This document shows positions 1-7,840 of a DNA stretch of 59,235 bases, in pieces; the first letter of the stretch is position 1, and every line of letters starts with the position of its first letter. The position numbers and the translations under genes were made by a program. The notes beneath the pieces were generated by a model that did not search any database, was not told where the DNA came from, and worked only from the letters and a program-made list of their open reading frames with translations. The DNA comes from Planctomycetaceae bacterium (GTDB taxonomy: Bacteria; Planctomycetota; Planctomycetia; Planctomycetales; Planctomycetaceae), in assembly GCA_024742875.1 (NCBI GenBank), contig JANSXP010000047.1, forward strand, positions 1-59,235. The letters are read 5' to 3'.

Positions 1-99
1 CACACACATCTTCACAAGTGTGTGCGCTTCCGTTTCTCTCTCTCACTCTCACTACCGTTGCGCCCTGATGTTGGGCCAATAGCGGGGAAGGTATGCGCA

Positions 100-330
100 A
101 TGAAAATGGCACCACGAAACTTTGGACACACCGATCAACGAGGCTTCCGCGTCACCAAATGGGGGGCGAAAATCCCAGTGTCAAAGGTAGTCCCGGACGG
201 TCGATTCGAGGTCTTTGAGTGTGGCTTCAGTCGCGGCCGTTATGCCGACCTGGAGGCAGCCACCCGCTGTGCCGTCGCACGCTGGGGTGGCTATGTGATT
301 GACCAGAGGACTGGGGAGCGAGTCGTCTGA
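100..330 (+). CDS. Hypothetical protein (small, element-borne)
   Basis: A 76-residue reading frame starting at ATG 100 (MKMAPRNF...) and ending in TGA at 328-330. An in-frame GTG at 22 would add 26 residues, but that extension is a Ser/Leu-rich low-complexity translation of a CT-repeat and looks non-coding, so I prefer the ATG. No signal peptide or membrane segment is visible; the protein is basic and mixed in composition, with a C-terminal Trp-Gly-Gly-Tyr stretch. I recognise no family. It lies at the window edge inside what looks like an integrated element ending at the tRNA-Pro gene, so it is probably accessory cargo. Coding status is plausible, not certain. Confidence 0.45.
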   Translation: MKMAPRNFGHTDQRGFRVTKWGAKIPVSKVVPDGRFEVFECGFSRGRYADLEAATRCAVARWGGYVIDQRTGERVV

Positions 331-463
331 TTCTCGCCCTGTAATAGCTTGCGTTTCATGACGGCACGGTCAATCGCCGTGCACGTGGGGGCCTGTGCGC
401 GCCATTCTGGGCAGAAGGACACGACTTGACAGCGGAAACACAGATGGTGAAGATTTGGACAGA

Positions 464-493
464 CAAAAAGAAAGCCGACCAAAGGGGCCGGCT
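464..493 (-). terminator. Possible rho-independent terminator, minus strand
   Basis: Read on the minus strand, AGCCGGCC and GGTCGGCT form an eight-pair stem (one G-U) around a five-base loop, followed at once by TTTCTTTTTG. On the plus strand there is no T-run after the stem. No minus-strand gene is evident just upstream of it. Confidence 0.45.
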
Positions 494-784
494 AGATGAA
501 AGTCGGATCGTCGTGGTGCTACCAACACCTTCGGCCCCATTCGGCTTCTCATCGCTCGCAGACTGCTCTAACAGCCTGACGATTGATGTCGACGATGCAA
601 TTTTTATCGCACCGCCAATGCTTCCGCAACCACCATTCTTTGGTTGCGCTGCCCAATCATCCCAGCTGTCAGGACCAGTCTGCGCGCTATGTTCCGTAAA
701 TCGTGAACAGCGGGTTACGCCCGTCAGAGGACGCAGAGAAATGGTTGCTCAGAATCGCGGACCACCGCAGTTGGTCTAGCGCAC

Positions 785-815
785 GAAAAAACGCGTGGTT
801 GTGGAGACCACGCGT
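785..815 (-). terminator. Possible rho-independent terminator, minus strand
   Basis: ACGCGTGGT (791-799) pairs perfectly with ACCACGCGT (807-815) around a seven-base loop. On the minus strand the stem is followed by a run of six T. No minus-strand gene that would need it is evident. Confidence 0.45.
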
Positions 816-838
816 CTTCGGAATTTCTTCGTTTCAGT

Positions 839-872
839 GCTGGTCGGGAAACTTTCACCCTCCCCGACCAGC
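839..872. repeat. Inverted repeat, 10-bp perfect stem
   Basis: GCTGGTCGGG (839-848) is the exact reverse complement of CCCGACCAGC (863-872), with a 14-base spacer. It lies about 65 bases upstream of the small ORF that is coupled to the integrase gene, so it could be an operator or a transcript structure. No T-run follows it on the plus strand. Confidence 0.5.
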
Positions 873-936
873 GTGCTGAAGTTCCCTCTATCAAGAGAAA
901 CTCGCAACACGGATATGCTCCGTGAACGGAGTCGAT

Positions 937-1203
937 ATGTCAACCCAAAACGACGGGACCGCAGACTTTCACTTTCACGTCATTCAGGAATGTCAGCTGG
1001 CAGGATACCCCTGCATACCGGATATCACAGACCCGATTGTGGCAGTTCGCTACATCGCCTTGAAGTGGCTCGGGCTCAAATCTCGCAATGGCCAAGATGA
1101 CTACGTCGAGCGTGCCAAACAGCTGAAACTCATTGTCACCACAGTTAGGAAGCATCCTTGCATGGCGATCAGCAGGGTCAGAGAGTTGATTAAGGACGAA
1201 TGA
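937..1203 (+). CDS. Hypothetical protein translationally coupled to the integrase
   Basis: An 88-residue frame from ATG 937 (MSTQNDGT...); an upstream in-frame GTG at 922 would add five residues. Its stop codon overlaps the integrase start in an ATGA arrangement (1200-1203), which strongly suggests co-translation. The sequence has a central hydrophobic/Trp-containing segment and a basic Lys/Arg-rich C-terminal half, compatible with a small DNA-binding protein. Position directly before an integrase is one where excisionases or recombination directionality factors are often found, but I see no recognisable MerR-like or Xis motif, so that role is only a guess. Confidence 0.55.
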   Translation: MSTQNDGTADFHFHVIQECQLAGYPCIPDITDPIVAVRYIALKWLGLKSRNGQDDYVERAKQLKLIVTTVRKHPCMAISRVRELIKDE

Positions 1204-2294
1204 AAAAAGGCCAGAAGAAAACGCAGCAGCGGCTGAAGCGGCCGAAACCGTTCTTTGACAAGCGATCAAAGCGGTGGATTGCCAAAGTGTTTGTCGGCAA
1301 CGGCAAGTACCGCACGCGATCCTGTAAATCGAAAGAAGAGTGTCATAACGCGATCGACGAGCTATGGCAGACCAGAACGGCTGTCTCACAGCACGGTCAG
1401 ATGTCAGTCAAAGATGCACGCGACCTGTGGCTCAAGCTGGGAGATTGGAAGGCGAAAACGGTCTCGGACTACACAGACACCTCTGAGAAGTTCGAGCCGA
1501 TTTTCGACATTCCGATCGATCTGCTGAGCACTGTTCACGTGAACGAGCTGCTGGATTCGATCGATTCGTCTGCAATGAGGAAGCGCGTCCGGAAGGTTCT
1601 GGGCACGCTTCTTCAATTCTGCGTTCGCAGGAAGCTAACAAAGAAGAACGTGGCGGCTGAGTCTGAGCCCGTCAAGCACGAACGACAGCTGATCGAAGTA
1701 TTCGATCACGGCGAGCCCCAAGAATTGTTCAAAGTGATGTCTGACCGTTGGGCCTCACCCACTGAGCTGATGTTCCGTCTCGCGCTGCGTCCAGGGGAGG
1801 TCTGGGGGCTACATTGGCGGGACTGGAAGGGGCGTCAGCTGACCGTTGCACGCAACGTGAAGGAGATCAACGGTCGGCAGGTGGTGGAGACGACCAAGAC
1901 GACCGCCGGTAACCGCACATTACTGCTGGACGATCGGGCCATTGAGCTTTTGACAGCCCGGAAGGAGGAGGCGAAGAAACGAAAGCTGGACAAGCCAGCC
2001 ATGCCAATCTTCGCGACAACGACAGGCGTCTACCAGCGACAGAGTAACTACCGCAATAAAGTCTGGCGACCGGCTCTGCAAGCGGCCGGCCTCGAGTATC
2101 GAGTCCCTTACACTCTGCGGCACACGTCGGTGACCTGGATGCTCAATTCTGGCCGGGTGAGCCTTGCCGCGGTGTCCAAATGGATCGGCCACAAAACCAT
2201 CGACACGACCCTCCGACACTACGCTCATTTGATGGTTGGCGAGTTCGAACAGGTGGCCAATTTCTGGTCGGGAATCGGTGTGAACGACGCATAA
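1200..2294 (+). CDS. Tyrosine-recombinase integrase of an integrated element
   Basis: 364 residues. The N-terminus is Lys/Arg-rich with an AP2-like arm-binding look (residues 15-60), followed by a SAM-like core-binding region (about 65-165) and the catalytic domain. Catalytic residues visible: R197 in LALRPGE, a candidate beta-hairpin Lys at K223, R297 in YTLRHT, H321 in WIGHK and the nucleophile Y331. The usual first His of the H-x-x-R box is Tyr (Y294), a substitution seen in some integrases. The gene ends 72 bases before the 3' end of a tRNA-Pro gene on the opposite strand, the classic geometry of an element integrated in a tRNA 3' end. It would catalyse integration and excision. Family assignment is firm; activity of the element is unknown. 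Confidence 0.9.
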   Translation: MKKGQKKTQQRLKRPKPFFDKRSKRWIAKVFVGNGKYRTRSCKSKEECHNAIDELWQTRTAVSQHGQMSVKDARDLWLKLGDWKAKTVSDYTDTSEKFEPIFDIPIDLLSTVHVNELLDSIDSSAMRKRVRKVLGTLLQFCVRRKLTKKNVAAESEPVKHERQLIEVFDHGEPQELFKVMSDRWASPTELMFRLALRPGEVWGLHWRDWKGRQLTVARNVKEINGRQVVETTKTTAGNRTLLLDDRAIELLTARKEEAKKRKLDKPAMPIFATTTGVYQRQSNYRNKVWRPALQAAGLEYRVPYTLRHTSVTWMLNSGRVSLAAVSKWIGHKTIDTTLRHYAHLMVGEFEQVANFWSGIGVNDA

Positions 2295-2316
2295 CCTGTC
2301 GTAAAACCTGTCGTAA
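2293..2316. repeat. Tandem 12-bp direct repeat at the integrase stop
   Basis: AACCTGTCGTAA occurs twice in perfect tandem (2293-2304 and 2305-2316), starting inside the integrase stop codon and lying between it and the terminator before tRNA-Pro. The position fits an accessory or arm-type recombinase binding site; that role is inference. Confidence 0.6.
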
Positions 2317-2320
2317 ACGA

Positions 2321-2361
2321 AAAAACGCTGGTGAACCAAACTCGGTTTCACCAGCGTTTTT
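2321..2361. terminator. Bidirectional rho-independent terminator between integrase and tRNA-Pro
   Basis: AAAAACGCTGGTGAA and TTCACCAGCGTTTTT form a perfect 15-pair stem around a short loop. The A/T ends give a T-run on both strands, so it can end transcription of the integrase from the left and of the tRNA-Pro gene from the right. Confidence 0.8.
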
Positions 2362-2366
2362 CCTAG

Positions 2367-2441
<75 letters not shown>

Positions 2442-2885
2442 GTGCCGCTTGACGGCAATTGGCCCGATCACCGAGATGACTGGGCTGATTCGCGACAGTG
2501 GTGGAAGGACTCTCAAAGTCAGGCAAAGGTTCGCCGCAATGCGAGCTTCCTCCGAAATCGCGAAGCGGGAGTCTAGCGAGACGCAAAGCGGGATTCCAGA
2601 GTTCTCGGGCTGAAAAAACGGGGGTTCCTGGGGATTGGCCAATGGTGGTCCGCACGTCGGCAGAAACCGCCGATCGCCAATGGTGGGGGACCCTGCGGAT
2701 TATCACACCTGCTCGGAATCTGCCCACTGGAACGATCGGCGAACGGATACCAGCCGGTGGGCGAATCATGAAAATGCCAGCAACAACGTCCGATAATTTT
2801 CCCGGACTGACACGGGCGAAGGGATGTCGCAGGTCGCAATCGCGGGTCGCAAATGCGGGCCTCAATCGCAGGGAGGAAGAGGGTC
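2442..2885. other. Intergenic region upstream of tRNA-Pro and of the 2886 gene
   Basis: About 440 bases without a supportable gene. It should contain the promoter of the minus-strand tRNA-Pro gene and of the plus-strand gene at 2886. The decamer CCAATGGTGG occurs twice (around 2638 and 2678). A purine-rich ribosome binding site (GGGAGGA) lies just before 2886. Frames across this interval (such as 2498-2953 plus) have no plausible protein character. Confidence 0.5.
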
Positions 2886-3125
2886 ATGGGAAAAGCCGTC
2901 AACGTGCTGGCACTGGTCAGAGAAGAGCACCGGTTTGTGTTTCTTTACGATGATCGCAGCATCGATACTCTGCTGAGCACCCTGAGCGACTACGCCAGTG
3001 ACCCCGAGCTGTCGTTCACCTGGCACGACGCCGCCATGATGGCCCAGCGCGTCCGCGCCATCATGAATGGAGAAGTCGACGAGGCGGTCGATGTGGAGGT
3101 GGAAGGGACTCCTTTCTCATTCTGA
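2886..3125 (+). CDS. Small conserved-looking hypothetical protein
   Basis: 79 residues from ATG 2886, preceded by a strong GGGAGGA ribosome binding site about ten bases upstream; an in-frame start at 2853 lies before that site and is rejected. The protein is acidic, soluble and predicted alpha/beta (VNVLALVREEHRFVFLYDD...), with no signal peptide. It ends in an acidic VDVEVEG segment. I recognise no family. It sits 37 bases upstream of the xerC-like gene in the same direction and may be cotranscribed with it. Confidence 0.75.
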   Translation: MGKAVNVLALVREEHRFVFLYDDRSIDTLLSTLSDYASDPELSFTWHDAAMMAQRVRAIMNGEVDEAVDVEVEGTPFSF

Positions 3126-3162
3126 CACATCATTCTTCTGAATCCGCAGGAAGCAGAATTCC

Positions 3163-4077
3163 ATGCAGACAGCCACGCGTGCATTTCTGAATTACCTGAA
3201 GGTCGAACGCAACGCGTCAGAACTGACCATCAAGTCCTACAAGGACGACCTGGAACATCTGCAGGAGTTTTTCCAGGAGCAGCACGGTCGAATTTTCGAC
3301 CCACAGGAAATCGAGGTCCCCCAGCTGCGTGCCTATGTGGCCTACCTGCATGAATGCGGCTACGCGCGATCGACTGTTGCCCGTCGCCTGGCGTGCCTGC
3401 GAAGTTTCTTCCGCTACTGCAATCGCGAGGGCCTTTGCGACACCAACCCGGCCAAGCCCCTGCGAACACCACGCGCCGGACGCAAGCTGCCGCACTTTCT
3501 CACGACAGACGAGGTCGGTCGCCTGCTGCTGGCGCCGCCAGCAAACAAAAACGACGGCCTGCGAGATCGAGCGATCCTCGAGACGATGTACTCCGCTGGT
3601 CTGCGAGTCGCAGAAGTCGTGGGCCTGAATCTGGGTGACTACGATCGCTCAGCCGGAATCCTGAGGGTGCTCGGAAAGGGTCGCAAAGAGCGCATCGCCC
3701 CGGTTGGCAGTTTTGCGATGAAAGCACTCGATCGCTATCTGGAGATTCGTCAGCCAGATACAACGGCCGATGCCGACAATCAGCAGGCCATCTTTCTCAA
3801 TCGTTTCGGTCGCCGACTGACCACGCGGAGTATCGGACGCATGCTGGAAAAACACATTCAGACATCCGGACTGTCGTCGCAGACTTCCCCCCACACGCTG
3901 CGGCATAGTTTTGCCACACACCTGCTCGATGGCGGGGCCGACCTCCGCTGCGTGCAGGAACTGCTGGGCCACAAGAGTCTGACCACAACACAGATCTACA
4001 CGCACGTGAGCACCCGACGCCTGCGGGAAACTTACGAAGCCTCGCATCCGCACGCACAGGGGCGAGCGGACAGCTAG
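3163..4077 (+). CDS. xerC: Site-specific tyrosine recombinase XerC/XerD
   Basis: 304 residues, the standard Xer length. The N-terminal SAM-like core-binding domain spans about 1-90 and the catalytic domain about 105-295. The complete active site is visible: R148 (SAGLRVAE), K172 (GKGRKER), H244 and R247 (PHTLRHSF), H270 (LLGHKS) and nucleophile Y279 (QIYTHVS). Xer recombinases resolve chromosome dimers at dif and are core genes; which of XerC or XerD this is cannot be settled here. It is a second tyrosine recombinase only 870 bases from the element integrase, but its sequence is clearly of the housekeeping type. It converges on the ketosynthase-like gene with a 23-base gap. Confidence 0.88.
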   Translation: MQTATRAFLNYLKVERNASELTIKSYKDDLEHLQEFFQEQHGRIFDPQEIEVPQLRAYVAYLHECGYARSTVARRLACLRSFFRYCNREGLCDTNPAKPLRTPRAGRKLPHFLTTDEVGRLLLAPPANKNDGLRDRAILETMYSAGLRVAEVVGLNLGDYDRSAGILRVLGKGRKERIAPVGSFAMKALDRYLEIRQPDTTADADNQQAIFLNRFGRRLTTRSIGRMLEKHIQTSGLSSQTSPHTLRHSFATHLLDGGADLRCVQELLGHKSLTTTQIYTHVSTRRLRETYEASHPHAQGRADS

Positions 4078-4100
4078 TCTGTGCCTGTCAGGCGGACGGC

Positions 4101-5408
4101 CTAGCAGCCAATCACAACCGCGCTCCCCTGGCCCATGCGTGTCACGCTGGTTTTCAGGAACACTTTGTTGTCCGCCGCCTTGTGTTCTCCGCCCACCACA
4201 TTCAGTGGCAGATCTTCGTCAGCCGCTTCAAAATTCAGCGTACGTGGGATGACGCCCTGCTGCAGCCCCAGCAAAGAGACGGCGATTTCCTGCAGGCCGG
4301 ATCCGCTACCCGCACTGCCGAAGTAGCTTTTGGGGGCCGTCACGGGAACACTGTCAGCCGCGTCGCCCAACACAGCACGGATACCGGCCGCCTCGTGGCG
4401 ATCGCGCGTCTTGTGGCCCGAAGCACCGCTGTTCACATGCCCCAGATCAGACGCCTCAAGGCCGGCGTTCTTCAAGGCCATACGAGCCGCCTGCTCGACG
4501 GCTTTGGCTTCATCGGCAGCACCGTCTTTGCCGAGCACACAGCTTGCCCCCAGGCCCAGCAGTGTGCCATAGATTTTGGCACCGCGGGCTTCCGCGTGCT
4601 CACGAGACTCCAGAATCAGCGTGCAGGCAGCTTCCGCCAGCACTTCGCCAGTGCGTGATTTGTCGAACGGACGGCAGCGTTCCGCGGCAGGGCCTGCGGC
4701 GAGATGATCCCATTTCTGGTGCTGGCAGGCCTTGACCGGGTGCAGTTTGGTGCCCGTCGTTCCGGCCACCATCACGTCCGCTCGCCCTTTGCGAATGATG
4801 CTGGCTGCTTCTGCGAGCACGAGTCCACCGGAGGCTTCCGCCTGCGTCAGCGAGTTGTTGGGACCGCGCGCGTCGATTTCGATCCCGATATGACAGCCGG
4901 GCATGTTGGGCAGATACTTCAGCAGCCAGAGCGGCTCCATGCCCTTGAACCGCTCGCCGTCATACAGCCCCCACTTATTGTACAGGAATTCTTCGCCCTC
5001 AGAGGCCGCGACGGAGGCATCCAGCAGAACCTCCGGCGGGCTGGACATTAAATTGGCACCAAAGTCGACACCGATGCGTTCCGGAGGCAGGTCGCCTTTC
5101 TCGATTCCCGCGTGAGCCATGGCCTGAAGTGCTGAGGCCACACCCAGTTGGATCTCGCGGCACATCACTTTGATCTGCTTGCGGACCGTTCTGGTATTCA
5201 GATGATTTTTTTTGGCCGTCTTCTCAGTGAAGTCAGCCACCTCACCGCCGATGCAGTCCGGCGTGCCCACGTAGGACAGTATTTCACTGCGACGAAAACC
5301 GTGTTCGCCAGAGTTGATCTTTTCCCAGAACGGATCGACGCCGATTCCAATGGGAGAAACCACACCAATTCCAGTGATGACAACTTCAGTCTGTTTTTCG
5401 TCTGACAT
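4101..5408 (-). CDS. Ketosynthase-fold protein lacking the catalytic Cys-His-His triad
   Basis: 435 residues with clear beta-ketoacyl-ACP synthase II architecture: N-terminal VVITGIGVVSPIG, the nucleophile-elbow region GPNNSLTQAEASGG, the DVMVAG strand, the PFDKSRTG loop and a C-terminal thiolase half ending SVTRMGQGSAVVIGC. By alignment to FabF motifs, the nucleophile Cys is Glu (E191), the first His (of NAHGTST) is Gly (G328 in VNSGASG) and the second His (of TGH) is Ser (S365 in YFGSAGSG). The fold is kept, so it resembles chain-length factors or other non-condensing KS paralogues rather than a working FabF. No acyl carrier protein or partner KS gene is adjacent. Annotation as fabF would be misleading. 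It may heterodimerise with a KS encoded elsewhere (inference). Confidence 0.85.
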   Translation of the reverse strand: MSDEKQTEVVITGIGVVSPIGIGVDPFWEKINSGEHGFRRSEILSYVGTPDCIGGEVADFTEKTAKKNHLNTRTVRKQIKVMCREIQLGVASALQAMAHAGIEKGDLPPERIGVDFGANLMSSPPEVLLDASVAASEGEEFLYNKWGLYDGERFKGMEPLWLLKYLPNMPGCHIGIEIDARGPNNSLTQAEASGGLVLAEAASIIRKGRADVMVAGTTGTKLHPVKACQHQKWDHLAAGPAAERCRPFDKSRTGEVLAEAACTLILESREHAEARGAKIYGTLLGLGASCVLGKDGAADEAKAVEQAARMALKNAGLEASDLGHVNSGASGHKTRDRHEAAGIRAVLGDAADSVPVTAPKSYFGSAGSGSGLQEIAVSLLGLQQGVIPRTLNFEAADEDLPLNVVGGEHKAADNKVFLKTSVTRMGQGSAVVIGC

Positions 5409-5757
5409 TTCGCTTCGTCACTCGCCGCCTACAGAATCTGGCCCGACCTGTCGGACCGTACCCGCGGGATTTTAATGCCGGAACCGCGAAACACGATGAG
5501 TCTCTGCGTAATTCCTGGCCCCTGGGAAAACGTGCGATTATTGGAGCGACTGGGCAAAATGTCCGCTCCAGGTCTCCAGAAACCGTCGGATATCCGGAAG
5601 TTGGCCGGTTTTGAGGTGACAACAGGCGGCTAAACTCACAACCAAATGACGCGTTAACTCCAATAATGACATCCACATACGACCAGCCGACTCGCCCTAG
5701 GGGCTATGCCTCGAGCCGGAGGTCGACGTCCGCACGCGCGGGACGGCCAGCAGCGAC
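5409..5757. other. Intergenic region between two minus-strand genes
   Basis: About 350 bases separating the SEDS gene from the ketosynthase-like gene. It probably carries the promoter of the latter. A short inverted repeat (GGAGCG...CGCTCC around 5543-5574) is present. Frames through it (for example 5386-5676 minus) look non-coding. Confidence 0.45.
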
Positions 5758-6876
5758 TCACTCCCAGGTCTGGCCCCCCGCCACTTCGTAGCCGGGTCGC
5801 ATCGCGATATTCATCAGCAGTCCCACGGCCGCACACGTGGACACGAGACTCGACCCACCGTAACTGGCCAGAGGCAGAGTGATGCCCGTGATGGGCATCA
5901 GGCCGACCGTCATCGCAGCGTTAATCAGGGCCTGGGTGGCCAGCATGGTCACAATTCCGACGGCCACCAGGCGACCGAACGGTTCACGCGTTGCGGCCGC
6001 GGCGCGCAATCCGCCCGCGACGATCAGTCCGTACAGCAACAGCAGCGTCACAAATCCGGCCAATCCGTAGCGTTCGCAGATCAGTGCCAGGATGAAGTCT
6101 GTGCGTGCCGCGGGGAGATGGTAGGCGGCCGGATCGTCGATCACCGGTTCTGTGTGTCGGATGCTGCCGGACAGCCCTCCCAGCGAAATCACCTGCTTGC
6201 TTTGGTGCAGATGATAGCCGTCACGCTGCGGCGCTGCCCCGCCATCTTTCTGAGTAAACACGGTGGTGACGCGAGATCGCTGCTCGGCTGACAATTGTCC
6301 CCACAGCAGCGGCAGCAGGGCGACTCCCGTCAGCGCCGCAACCCCCAGATGCTGCCAGCGGGCGCCCGCAGCAAACAGCATGGCATACAAAATTGGCAGA
6401 AAAAGAGTGGCGGTTCCCAGATCGGGCTCTTTCAGAATCAGCAGCAGAGGAAACAGCGTGATCACAAACGGCACAAAGAGCCCCCCGAGTGTCTTCTGCG
6501 AATCGCGGTGCATCAGATAGGCGGCGAGTGCCATGATGAACGCCAGCCGCGCCGGTTCACTGGGTTGGAAGTCGAGCAGGCCCAGCGGAATCCAGCGGCG
6601 TGATCCATTAATCGCCGGCATAAACAGCACAACGACAAGCAGCACCAGGCTCAGCACATACAACCATGGACCGAATTGCCGCAGGGGACGATAGGACACA
6701 CACGTGAGCCCCAGCATGACGGGCAGGGCGATGGCCAGCCACACGAGCTGCCGCTCAAACTGAATGGTGGCGCCGTAGAGTTGATCGGCGCGCTGCATGC
6801 CCGCCAGCCCAATCAGCGGAATCAGCAGACTGGGAATCAGAATGGAGTAGGGAATCTTTTGCAGCCAGTTCAGCAA
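5758..6876 (-). CDS. rodA: SEDS-family peptidoglycan glycosyltransferase (RodA/FtsW type)
   Basis: 372 residues with about ten hydrophobic segments. SEDS hallmarks are present: GSRRWIPLG followed by FQPSEPARL (residues 91-111), KEPDLGTA (149-156), the essential extracytoplasmic Asp in RTDFILA (D260), and the C-terminal PITGITLPLASYGGSS motif. SEDS proteins polymerise lipid II glycan strands together with a class B PBP. The short N-terminus and overall length fit RodA/MrdB better than FtsW, but the two cannot be separated with certainty from one sequence. Planctomycetes generally lack FtsZ yet keep peptidoglycan, so SEDS genes are of interest there. No PBP2 or mre gene is adjacent. Divergent from the SDR gene with a 165-base spacer. 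Confidence 0.85.
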   Translation of the reverse strand: MLNWLQKIPYSILIPSLLIPLIGLAGMQRADQLYGATIQFERQLVWLAIALPVMLGLTCVSYRPLRQFGPWLYVLSLVLLVVVLFMPAINGSRRWIPLGLLDFQPSEPARLAFIMALAAYLMHRDSQKTLGGLFVPFVITLFPLLLILKEPDLGTATLFLPILYAMLFAAGARWQHLGVAALTGVALLPLLWGQLSAEQRSRVTTVFTQKDGGAAPQRDGYHLHQSKQVISLGGLSGSIRHTEPVIDDPAAYHLPAARTDFILALICERYGLAGFVTLLLLYGLIVAGGLRAAAATREPFGRLVAVGIVTMLATQALINAAMTVGLMPITGITLPLASYGGSSLVSTCAAVGLLMNIAMRPGYEVAGGQTWE

Positions 6877-7041
6877 CGACGTCTCTTCCTGCCGAGGTCA
6901 TCCTGCCGGGCGGCGGGGGATTGCTTCCTGCCGAACGAGTCTTTACAACGACTGTTCGTTTGCAGGCTCCGCGGATGTTAATGACTCCAGGCGGCTGCTG
7001 CACCCACAACACCGTCAGTCGCCAGTGTGCAGGAATGACCA

Positions 7042-7800
7042 ATGGGCGAAACAAACAAATCCGTCATCATCACCGGTGCCGGCTCCGGAATCGGGCGGGC
7101 CGTTGCTCTGGAAATGCTGCGGGTCGGATTTCGCGTGACTCTCGCCGGACGACGGGAAGACGCCTTGCAGCAGACGGCCTCACTGGCTGGTGACACAGCA
7201 GGCAATGCCATCGCGGTGCCAACAGACGTCACGGATCCTGAGTCTGTGGAAAAACTGTTCCAGCAGGCCGCAGAGACCTTCGGACGCGTTGATGTGCTGT
7301 TCAACAATGCCGGAGTGAGTGCGCCCGGTGTGCTGCTGGAGGACGTCAATTATTCTGACTGGAAACGCGTGGTGGACGTCAACCTCACGGGCGCTTTTCT
7401 GTGCACACAGCAGGCGTTTCGTCAGATGAAAAGTCAGACGCCCGCTGGCGGGCGGATCATTAACAATGGGTCTGTCTCCGCCTCGGCCCCGCGGCCAGAT
7501 TCGGCGTCGTACACGGCCACCAAACATGCCATCACAGGTCTGACCAAATCCACATCGCTCGATGGACGCAAGTACAACATTGCCTGCGGCCAGATTGATA
7601 TCGGCAATGCGGGCACCAACATGACGTCAAAGATGTCAGCGGGAGTGCCGCAGGCCAACGGCACAATGGCGCCAGAGCCCACCATCGATGTCCGGCATAT
7701 CGCCGAAGCCGTGATCTACATGGCCGGGCTGCCACTGGATGCCAATGTGCAGTTCATGACCGTCATGGCCACTTCGATGCCGCTGGTGGGCCGCGGTTGA
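7042..7800 (+). CDS. SDR-family NAD(P)-dependent oxidoreductase
   Basis: 252 residues, classical short-chain dehydrogenase length. Dinucleotide-binding motif TGAGSGIG (11-18), DV at 62-63, NNAG (88-91), the active-site Ser region ([10 protein letters not shown], 141-150) and Y157-x3-K161 (YTATK). The substrate cannot be deduced. The C-terminal part contains a Met-rich TNMTSKMS segment in the usual substrate-lid position. It is divergent from rodA and converges with the DUF2314 gene (40-base gap), so it appears monocistronic. Catalytic residues are intact, so an active oxidoreductase is expected. Confidence 0.9.
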   Translation: MGETNKSVIITGAGSGIGRAVALEMLRVGFRVTLAGRREDALQQTASLAGDTAGNAIAVPTDVTDPESVEKLFQQAAETFGRVDVLFNNAGVSAPGVLLEDVNYSDWKRVVDVNLTGAFLCTQQAFRQMKSQTPAGGRIINNGSVSASAPRPDSASYTATKHAITGLTKSTSLDGRKYNIACGQIDIGNAGTNMTSKMSAGVPQANGTMAPEPTIDVRHIAEAVIYMAGLPLDANVQFMTVMATSMPLVGRG

Positions 7801-7840
7801 CCTGCCAGGCAGCGACAGTTCTGATCGCGCCAACACGGAT

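Larger units (their letters stand above)
331..936. other. Hairpin-rich gap without a convincing gene
   Basis: About 600 bases between two small ORFs of the integrated element. Short frames exist on both strands (for example 426-779 plus and 291-482 minus) but their translations look like random frames and none has a ribosome binding site I trust. Instead the stretch holds three good inverted repeats (465-493, 791-815, 839-872). Two of them are followed by T-runs only when read on the minus strand, so a minus-strand transcript or small RNA is possible. This is inference. Confidence 0.4.

Noticed and set aside
426-779. 117-codon plus-strand frame in the element
   Set aside because: No ribosome binding site, overlaps the hairpins, and composition is not protein-like.
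2498-2953. 151-codon plus-strand frame before the 2886 gene
   Set aside because: Overlaps the better-supported small gene in another frame and its translation is Arg/Gly-rich noise.
4101-5408. Annotation as a functional FabF
   Set aside because: All three catalytic positions are substituted, so the condensing-enzyme label is not supported.
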